A stretch of 64,000 bases of DNA, from assembly GCA_002794775.1 (NCBI GenBank), contig NBAY01000014.1, positions 620,001 through 684,000 of the forward strand, given 5' to 3'. Source of the stretch: Porodaedalea pini. Lineage: Eukaryota > Basidiomycota > Agaricomycetes > Hymenochaetales > Hymenochaetaceae. Position 1 is the first letter of the stretch. Every line of letters begins with the position of its first letter. A program made the position numbers and the translations under genes. Below are positions 55,588-64,000 of the stretch, piece by piece. The notes under the pieces were generated by a model, which ran no database searches, had not been told where the DNA came from, and worked only from the letters and a program-made list of their open reading frames with translations.

Positions 55588-56881
55588 GAATCGGACAAGT
55601 TTGATTAGGCTTCTTCGATCAGAAGGGAGGCAGCGGTAACTTTAGTATTGTATTTTAATCCTGCTCTGCTTTCGTCATGCGGCTTGTTATCGTCATCGTG
55701 CCCATGTCGATATTGTCAATTCGACTCTGCAACTTTGCACAATACTTTCAGTTCTCATCAGCGTGACCAAGAGCAGTCGAAGCGAATACACCTCCCTTTT
55801 CCAATATACCATAGCCAACATCACTCTCGAGAAGCTTAATCTGGTGTACTTGTGGTGCGCCGAGTCATCCTATTATTTTCCAAGAGCTACCGCGAAGCTG
55901 ACCTCTTCTCCACGTTCGCTCCAGGAGCTTTTATCTGTACTCTCGATGTTCTCACGACGATCACGGAGGCTTGTCAGAAATATTTCTGGACTGAAGTTGT
56001 GCTCCGACATCTGAGTGGTTGAAGGGTGATGTGTATTCGCGATCCGCGATTAGTGGAGCGCGAGCGTGGATGTCGTCGTCGCCATGCACAGCATTGGACA
56101 GGCGTCGGCGTCGGCGGCGTAGTGGGGGTTGTTCGAAGGTCTGAACTCACCCCGACTTCAAGTTTTTGCTCTGTTCCTTTATCTTTATCGGATCTCTTGG
56201 GTCTGTGAACTAATAACGAAATAAACACGATTGTACACACTTTTCCTGGGGCCTGTCTCGCGTCTCTTCCTACGTGAGAGGTCTGGTGAGCAGATAATTA
56301 ATTGAGTCTATGCGTCGCCTAGACAATTTGTAGCGGCCAATGCTTTTTGTTCATTTTAGCTTTTGGCGTGCGTAAGACCCCGCTCACTCCTATCCTGCTG
56401 AAAATTTTACTGTGCCTAGAACTCGAATTCGGTCGCTGCTCACTTGAGGCCTCCCGGCTGTATGGTACTGTCTATAAGAAATTCTTACTAAAATGAAGAG
56501 AGTTCGGATACGTCGATACTTTGTTGCCAACGGATACGCACTTTGGGGTCCAAGGCCATTGGACGATCACGCGAACTCGAACTCGAAAGAAAGGGCAGTT
56601 CAGAAATAGCAATCCACGATGTCCTTCAAGGCCGTTCCTTCTCTCTTCCCACCTCCATTCTCCTTCTCTTTCCCTTTCGTCTGCTCCATTGTGCTTTTGT
56701 CGCACAGGGCAGCTTGACGCTCGCCTCCAACTCGCCGGGCTCGAGTCTTCGTTCTTTCTCTCTCTTGCACTTCTGCGACGTGCTTTCTCCTCGGTCGACC
56801 CGATCTTCATTGGTCTTTATTTTGTTGTTGTTGGATTAGGCCTCCAAGTATCCGGATAGTCCAGGAGGAGCCTTCAGTGAG
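55588..56881. other. Spacer before the membrane-protein gene
   Basis: The first part is the downstream region of the third copy. From about 56,020 the sequence is single-copy. CT-rich sequence near 56,630-56,820 looks like a promoter or leader of the gene at 56,882. No other gene is seen. Confidence 0.45.
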
Positions 56882-59206
56882 ATGGTCAGCTTAGCGAATA
56901 GGATTTTAATATGGGTCAAGTCGGCGGTGAGTGCCTACAATGCGACGCAGTCGAACTAGTTACTGATCCTGTCCTTCTCATCTACAATGCTAGTACATTC
57001 GAATCACCCTAACCAAGACTACACTCGCATTCTTCTTGTTCACATTCGCACATTGCTTTGCGCACGCACTCGTGCAGTCACTCCTCTTCGAGCTCGACTC
57101 TGATGCAAGCTCACTCACCTCAACCATCATCTCGACTGCAAAAGTGCCTCAGAACGAGTTTGCATGGCTATCTCAGAGCCGCAACGAGAGTACATACTCG
57201 AAATTGTATACACTGAAACTTTGCGATGAGATACCCTTTGAGAAGAGCGAGGAAGAAGACCCGTGCGTTGTTATCTTTCAGAGTGGCAACCCTGGTGTGG
57301 GCGAGGTACCGAATGGGTACAGAAAACGAGAGGTCCGTCACTGATATTCTTCTCTCATACCTGTGTCACACCTGACTGTGTCGATAACAGCTGGGTCCAT
57401 CGAACTCGAATGCGACCACGTCTCCCAACAACTCTTCAGACGTAGGCTCTGGCGGACATCTCGCGTCGAACACCAGCGAAGCTTTCATACAACCCATCTT
57501 TGACCCTATCTCGAGCAACATCTCGGGAATTGATCTCACGAATCCTGCCATCAATGGCGGGCAACCGGTTTCCTTGGACGTTCAGTGCACGAGAGTGCTA
57601 TTATATGCAGACCAGGTGCTCAAAAACTCGAAAAGGGAAGAATTGGCTCTCATTGGTTCGGAATTTTGGCTGCTCTGGACTTCTGCGTTTGCTGTCAGTT
57701 CCTTTCTCTTATTACCATTGTCTGCTTTGATCGTTCACGTTTTATGCCTTTACTTGCAGATAATGTATGGTTCCATCGCACACCTGTACGTATTGTATCT
57801 GATGTCATTTATAAAAAGATTTGCTGATGATAACTCCGTGATCTGCTATCTGCCACACCGCCTCTTAACTGCACGTCATGCTGCCAACCGAACTCATCAT
57901 TTGATTCTGTTCGATCGCCTATGAGTGACCTTCGAAATCTATAGATGTTCTGCCCTCGCCTTTCGCATACTATCCGTGGGCTGGTCTGCATACTCTATTT
58001 GGCGGACGCACGACATCGACCGACGGTTCGACACGCTTCTCACTGAAGGTGCATGCGGTGTAGACCTCTTTCCGGGGTACTTTAAGCCGCGCATTGCAAT
58101 ACAGGTACGGCAATCTACTGATTTGAAGGTTCTCATCAGTAGTTGGATAGCATCGTCTAACTTTACCCCAATATCAAGATCGCTGATCTTGCGCTGAACG
58201 TCGTCGCACTGCTTTTGCTATCCTATCTCGTTGCCCGCCTGGTGCGGACGTACACGACATTCATGTTCCGCTGCGTTGGACCGCCAGACCACGTTGTAAA
58301 GATCTACCGAGTAAGCCAATATACCACGATAATGTCACAAATCACGTTCATCAATATTTCGTTCATCACCTGCAGTTCGTGCTGGGCCTGTTTACCTGCC
58401 TTCAGGTCTCAATATATTTTCTCATCACATCTGCTGCGCTTTGGCTCGACCAGCTTCTCAATGGGGCGATTGCCTCCATCTCTTCTCACACGACTCTGTA
58501 TCTCGCCCTCTTAATCGTCACGCTTACTCTTATCCTTCCGTGGATCGCGATCGGATGCCGTTCCGTACGTTTCGAACAACGTCGAGCCCTGGCCTTCTTT
58601 GTCGGCCTCGGCTTGCTCTTTGAAACTGGCTGGTCGTTGATGTACGACACGCTCGTATGGCGCTGGACGTGGATGCAATGGCCGTTCTTTGCTTCGCTGG
58701 CAGTCGCGGCGCAGCTCATACTGCTCGCGAGCATCGCGCTTGGCATTGTCTGTCGCTTGAACTTTGGGAAGGGGCTGAAGGAGTATCTCCAGGCGGCAAG
58801 CGCGCTGGAGAAGGAGGACTTCGAACCAGAGATCTTCGAGAACTCTGACAGGAAATCTCCGGTCTCAGGAGATGATAGCTGGGAAGCCGACATTGAGAAG
58901 AAGGCTTCAGCGGACCGTCTTTCCCAGACCCTCGACTTCGGCGCGCATCAGCCGACACCGCCGCCGTCGCCGCCGTCATATGACGCGCGCTTCGCGGCGT
59001 CGAGAATAGCCGCTCCTGTTCCATTGGTATTGAACTCAGCATCGCGAGCTCATCCACCATCGAGCGTGCCGCCCGTAGGGCACACGGCCCGCCCACAGAG
59101 TCTCACAGGTGTGCTTCCGACGCTTCCTACGCTCGGAAAACATGCCCCTTGGAAGAGTTCCGAAGAAGCTGACAGCGACGAAGCGTATGCCGGACTCCGT
59201 CTCTGA
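56882..59206 (+). CDS. Seven-helix membrane protein, conserved basidiomycete type
   Basis: Exons: 56,882-56,926, 56,994-57,332, 57,391-57,693, 57,760-57,785, 57,945-58,104, 58,179-58,310 and 58,376-59,206, all GT..AG and in phase, giving about 611 residues. One hydrophobic segment near the start (LAFFLFTFAHCFAHALVQSLLF) precedes a 150-residue loop rich in possible N-glycosylation sites. Six further helices follow, and then a long Ser/Pro-rich cytoplasmic tail (FEPEIFEN.. to the end). The fourth exon is only 26 nt. The layout matches a family of basidiomycete membrane proteins of unknown function. It shows no damage and looks like a normal host gene. Confidence 0.82.
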
Positions 59207-60064
59207 GAACAGGCCATTTCCATTTCCCATCCTGTTTATGTTACCTTGGACTTGCGCTCATTACCTCACGTTTTAGTCTTCACATATTCGCTGTTTGCTC
59301 TTGTATATGTAATTCCTGCCTGTATGAACAATCCTCCCTGTCTCCTGTTTCGTGTGACTCTAATCTGTTAATATAGTTCAGTGAAGAAGAGTGGCGCGCG
59401 AAGATAAGTTTTTTGGACGCGGCTGAATTTTTATCTTGCCGGGCTTCGCGCGTCAATCGATGCTTTAACTAGGTTGGAAACCGGACTTTGCGTCGAACGT
59501 CGAGCGTGAGGACGGCAGACTGTAATGAAGGCTATGAAATATGAGCAGCGAGAGGAGTAAGAGAATGAGAAATTGATATCGTTACGAAGCCCAACTTCGG
59601 AAAGTGAGGACATGCCGTTTGCACGTGATTAAGATTATATCGCGCTGTGCGTTGTTTGTTCGTGCTTACTTATTATCTAACAGGAATCACGAAGTTAAAA
59701 AGAAAATAATCATGGATTTGATGATTTTGTCTTTGGACGTTTCTCACTCTACTTGTACAAAATATTCATTTCCATAAGGAAGATGGTTGGCTTTCTTCAG
59801 CGAGTAATAGTATAGATGTCTCGCAACTGTTCATTTACGACTTAAAAGATAAGAAATAAAGAAGGTTTCCTCCAGCGGCGCACTCGAGCTGCCAAACTCA
59901 TACTATCTGAAGTCTAGGACGCCAGGGAATACCTCTGTAGTTCGTAACAGAAATCCCGTGCCCGTGTATCAATGTGTCTAAGCACTTCGGCCAGACGCTC
60001 CTTCGTATTTCAGAGCTGTAAGACAGGATAAAGCTCAGTCAATAAGTTACTCCAAGAGCAGGGA
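59207..60064. other. Intergenic region between converging genes
   Basis: AT-rich 3' flank of both neighbours. No gene or repeat is recognised. A last small exon of the F-box gene could lie near 59,920-60,010, but I could not fix its frame. Confidence 0.45.
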
Positions 60065-62494
60065 TTACAGAGCGCACGCAGAAATTATGATCACGTACTC
60101 GGTATATGGCCATTTGAATACTGATCGTATCTGGATCTCTTCGAGATTTCTGGAGCCTTTCGGAACCGAATCTAAATAGACATGAAGTCGTTCGAAGAAT
60201 GGCAGTACAGTTGACTTTGTGTGTATACCGTCAATCCCATAACTACAGGTGATCAAATAAATCGATAGGAGGATGAAAGCGTAAAATTAAGAGTAAGTGT
60301 ATGAATTCGATTATAATTGACAGCTACCGAGAAAAAGATGCGTACGTGAAACAGAGCTCGATCTTCTTTAATGTAGTGGCAGAAAGGGAGCGGCTGAGCA
60401 TCTCGAAGTCTGGGTTCTACGATTGAATATATGAAATCCAAGTAAAACTCCATAGAATGGGAGGATGAAACAAGAGTTACTTACGACAGTACCACTTCCA
60501 AGAACAAGCGTCTCCACACCGCCGTTATCTTGCACAGAACCAATGATATTGTACACTCGAGCTGACTCGGATTTGGAGGAAGTTTCAAGCGAGCCCGCGA
60601 TGCTCAGCCGTTTAACGGTACTCAAACTATCAGATGACAGAAGCGCAATGAGATGGCTGCGCACGTGCTAGACGAAGTGGTATACTCACTCCCAATGAGC
60701 GATCAGTTCGAACACTCGGCAATCCTCGTAGTCTTGGATTGTTAGCACACGGAGTCGCCCGAAGCCCAGCTTCTTGGCGGCGATGCTGTTTTTATCATAC
60801 CCACGAACGACAGAGTTGGCGATAGGAGGGAGACTATTGCGGCATCGAAGCCAAAGGACCTCTAGGCTGTCAAAACCTGCGAAGTAGTCTGGGTATAAAA
60901 TAAAGCTCTCATTGTCGACATCGCAAATATGATCCAAATGCGAGTCGAGATAAATATCGAGCTTCGATAGCGTACAACCGAGATAGCGTGCGAGCAAGCG
61001 AATATCAGCCGGACACGCTGGAAGAGTAAGCTCGGTCAGCTGGGGCATGCTGCACAATGCGTTGAGTACGATATTTCGGGCTTGGCACTCCATGCCTGTC
61101 ACGGTACGTGGGTAGCTATTAATATAGACGCTATGAACCAAAGGCACAGCACCGAGGTCTGATTCGCGTAAGAACCCTTGTAAAAATAGCATTCCGTGAT
61201 AGAAGTCTGTGATTGAAATGTGCAGAAATCTGAAGGGTCGCACGACAGACTATAAGCGAGTCGTCAGTCGAATGGTATAAGCATTTAGAAGACAAATGAA
61301 TCATCCGCGTACGCACTTTGAAGAACTTCGAGACGCGCGTCAGTGCACAGAACATCCTTCTAAAAGCATAAAGCCCTGTTTCGTCGAGCCCATCTGAGAA
61401 GAGTGCCTCATCCAGTACCTCCAAGGAAAAGAGAGCTATCTCGATTATCCGCTTTGTAATACAGTCCGGTAACTGAGGAAGATTCGCAGCGTTATCTGTC
61501 AAGGGATGTACTTGTAATTTGTTTCCTTTGCCGTTAGACTCCTCATTGAACCTGTATACAGCAACGTGTCATCCAGCCGTTCGAGATACATAACATAGAT
61601 TGATACGCACTGATCGTAGAACTTGACTCGGTCTCGGACACTCTGCTTCGAGGCGATATAGACTCTGATCTTTCTTTTCATTCGTACAGGACAGTCTACG
61701 ACACGTATTTCTTCCACCTTGCTCTTATCAAAGAGCTTGCCAATGAAGACTGGGATTTCGACGTTGCGCGAGCTGGATGCAGCGACGACGCGTAGCCTCC
61801 GCGCTTGTACCAAAGCATCGGCAAAACAGTTTGTTCGAGGAAGGGCGAAGACTTTGCTACGCCATTGAACGCGCCATTCAAATGTGTCCTGCCACGTTTA
61901 AACAGTTGTTTTTCAATCGGTTCCGAGCACAGGCTTGGAACTCACTAGGTAATTAGAACCCTTTATCATCCTGCATAACGCTTCCACAACTTGGTCCATA
62001 GACCGGTTACGAGTAATTGTGCTTCCGAGGTCATGCAGCACAATTTTTCGCGGGCTAAGATGACTGAGCGCATCACAGAGTGTCGATGCATCCACAGCAC
62101 TGTATACCACTAGGCTCAAAACCAGGCTTTCCACCTGCGGGGTCCGTTTCAAGACCTGCCCCAAACCTGAATAGTATGTGCCTTCTTCAATGCGCAGGTT
62201 CCGTACTAATAAGCCAAGCTCGGGATGTTTAAGGAGCGTCGTGCGCAGCACGTAGACTTGCGCAGCAGAGCGCAGCACAACGGTGCGGTAAAGCAGAGGA
62301 ATGCAGACAACCAACCACCATTTGGATACGAGTAGATATTGAGCAGAGGAACGTGTACGTTGTCCAAATCGTGTGCAAGGACTGGTAAATGCGTCATCAC
62401 GGACTGCAAGGACCAGCATTAGGATTGAGCGAAGCAGCTCGACCGGAAGACAAGAGATCGGCGAACGTGGATCCGAGGGGCTCGTACTGAGCAT
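60065..62494 (-). CDS. F-box protein
   Basis: The start is ATG 62,494 (MLSTSPSDPRSPIS), directly before the F-box (CLPVELLRSILMLVL). Exons inferred: 62,494-61,946, 61,888-61,611, 61,551-61,317, 61,249-60,690, 60,626-60,485, then less certain ones near 60,417-60,350 and 60,240-60,080. The first five are joined by in-phase GT..AG introns. The body after the F-box has repeated Leu-rich stretches (LVRNLRIEEG.., VESLVLSLVV, LTELTLPACPADI, LEVLWLRC), as in substrate-recognition parts of SCF ubiquitin ligases. Basidiomycetes have many such genes. The 3' end is uncertain. No stop or frame break is seen in the confident part. Confidence 0.75.
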
Positions 62495-63225
62495 GGTGTA
62501 CATGCAAAAAGTATGCAAGACACTGTCCATTCTTTCTTTGCGGATGCTTCTGGCCACCGATCTGTGGCTAGGAAATGTTGCGGAAGTGCAATGTGGCGAA
62601 GTGCAATGTGCCCCGATGTCGATGGCCGGTGGTCTACCTTTAAGTATGTGCAGTACATAAGCGGGACAGAGAGAATCACATTTCACATACAAGTAGATCG
62701 ACGTGGATATGGATATGTAGAGTTCTCGCATGGTAGCAAAGCAGTCGCTTACTATGTGACCATCAAGTTTGTCTGGTGGTGGCCTCTGCGGAGTACACAA
62801 AGGGAAGTCGACGCCGATCGTACTCCTTAAAGTTCGGCTGCTGCGATCTACTGAAAAGAGACAGCGTTAGATGTGGCCATGATCAGCGTATCTCGTTGTT
62901 CAGTAGGCATTTTAAGAGAGTCGTTTTCGGGGTGCGCACGCTTCTTCTCCCGTAGTCGGAGCCCGATTTTCGAAGCAAGAAACATTCGCGCTCATATTCC
63001 AGTCTCCGTTATTTCTAGAAAAATTGCCAGACATATTGCTCAAGATCGCTTTTTTGTGTGCTACAATAAGGATCTGGATGTAGGCAAGTCATACAGAGTC
63101 GGAGGTAGACGGCGGACGCGCAACGCGTCCCGAGTCGCGTTAGCCGATGCTCACTCTTGAACTCCTACTACCATCATCTGGACCGTGGGAATCTTGCTGT
63201 CAAGTCGTCTTCTCTCTCCTCTGCA
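62495..63225. other. Spacer, no gene seen
   Basis: Upstream region of the F-box gene and leader of the next ORF. It contains GTGCAATGTGGCGAAGTGCAATGTG, an imperfect short tand repeat near 62,587-62,612. No gene recognised. Confidence 0.4.
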
Positions 63226-63978
63226 ATGGACAACAAAATGTTGACCAGAGCCAAAGCATCTCTCCATAGAACAAAGTCGTCTCTTTCCCTTGCCAATCCC
63301 AAGGACCCCACCAAGTGTGAGGAGTGTAAATCGGATCTCCCCTATCACAGCCGCAGCTGTGTTAGTGGCAAAGATAAACTCTGCATCGTTTGTGGTCGCG
63401 ATAAGACCTACAACCACAACGAGGCCGTTTGCAACACCGTATCGAAGAATCGTGCCAATTGGTCCCCCGATGTCGAAGCGGATGCCCATGCAGCCGCCCT
63501 GCGCAAACAAGGGGATCTCCCCCCTACTCCCAATGTCGATTCACAGCCTTCTCTTAAACGCTCGAACTCGGAAGAGGAACATCAAGCACTACAGCCTCCC
63601 CAACGCATCGACGATATAGTAGACATGGAAGCCGACGACCTCTACGTCCCCAACTCTAGCCAAGCCCCCCAGGTCGACGACGACATGGACGACCGGTCAA
63701 TATCGGAATACGAGGACCCTCAAATCGCCGAATGAGTTTCTTCCTCCTTCATGCACCTGACTAAGGAGACCATCGATCACATTTCCACGCTTATCAATCA
63801 ACCGTCCTGGACCTCTCCTACGCCTTGGCACGAAGACCCGATCCGGGCCGGTAAAGCCCTCGCTGATGTTGCTTCCAACCTCGTATCCTGGGTCAGCAAA
63901 GCGCATTGTTTCGACGACGAAACTGTTAAAGAAAACAAAGCTAACGAGGGATTACAAGCCTTTCATTCCTCTTACTGA
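63226..63978 (+). pseudogene. Retroelement ORF1-like frame at the window edge
   Basis: From ATG 63,226 a frame runs to TGA 63,733-63,735 and continues in the same phase to 63,978. It has a basic start, then a Cys/His-rich segment (CEECKSDLPYHSRSC and CIVCGRDKTYNHNEAVC), an acidic Pro-rich middle (DIVDMEADDL..) and a Trp-containing C-terminal part. This resembles Gag/ORF1 proteins of fungal retroelements. The internal TGA could be CGA decay or the real end. The rest of the element, if any, lies beyond the window. Confidence 0.45.
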
Positions 63979-64000
63979 ATTCACTCACCTGATTTTAAAC

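Larger units (their letters stand above)
54840..56020. repeat. Partial third copy of the duplicated unit
   Basis: Begins at the palindromic motif, covers the acidic-tail gene and its downstream region, and ends near 56,020 where similarity to 33,720 and 53,470 fades. It lies in direct tandem with copy II. Confidence 0.8.

Noticed and set aside
1..64000. CRISPR arrays, rRNA or tRNA genes, bacterial operons
   Set aside because: No regularly spaced repeats, no cloverleaf or rRNA landmarks recognised by eye, and the gene structure is eukaryotic throughout.

Overview
The window looks like a chromosomal segment of a basidiomycete fungus, most likely an agaricomycete. Introns are short (about 50-70 nt, GT..AG), several split genes have recognisable eukaryotic products, and Ty3/gypsy chromoelements and gene-poor repeats fill most of the sequence. 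No bacterial features are seen. The family names below come from motif recognition by eye, not from a database search.

The backbone of 1.8-56 kb is an old segmental duplication. Copy I is split into 1,810-2,784, 30,849-34,871 and 40,250-40,370. Copy II is 41,080-44,219 plus 51,871-54,770. A partial third copy is 54,840-56,020. The unit carries a minus-strand PD-(D/E)XK nuclease-like gene and a small two-exon gene for a protein with a very acidic tail. Each acidic-tail gene has a palindromic upstream motif. Because the copies align, each acts as an empty-site control for insertions in the other.

Insertion 1 is 2,785-30,848, an LTR-bounded composite of 28 kb with ATGC flanking repeats. It holds a decayed gag-pol (3.6-10.7 kb) and three extra genes: an antisense Zn2Cys6-like gene, a 292-residue protein gene and a 182-codon gene. 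It also holds an ~8 kb internal insertion (11,320-19,368) with a C19-peptidase-like ORF and a chimera of three host gene fragments (BTB protein, RNA polymerase II RPB1, spliceosomal PRP8). A younger chromodomain gypsy element (23,633-30,022) sits exactly at the edge of the outer 3' LTR. Insertion 2 is 34,872-40,249, a 5.4 kb terminal-inverted-repeat element with TA flanks carrying fragments of eIF4G and prolyl-tRNA synthetase. Insertion 3 is 44,220-51,870, a short Pro-rich retroposon-like unit with an 11-bp target duplication, itself interrupted by a nearly intact gypsy element (44,676-51,502).

The right end (56.9-62.5 kb) holds two ordinary spliced host genes: a seven-helix membrane protein and an F-box protein. 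A retroelement-like ORF lies at the window edge. Most premature stops in the old LTR element are TGA where Arg is expected, which fits CpG C-to-T decay.
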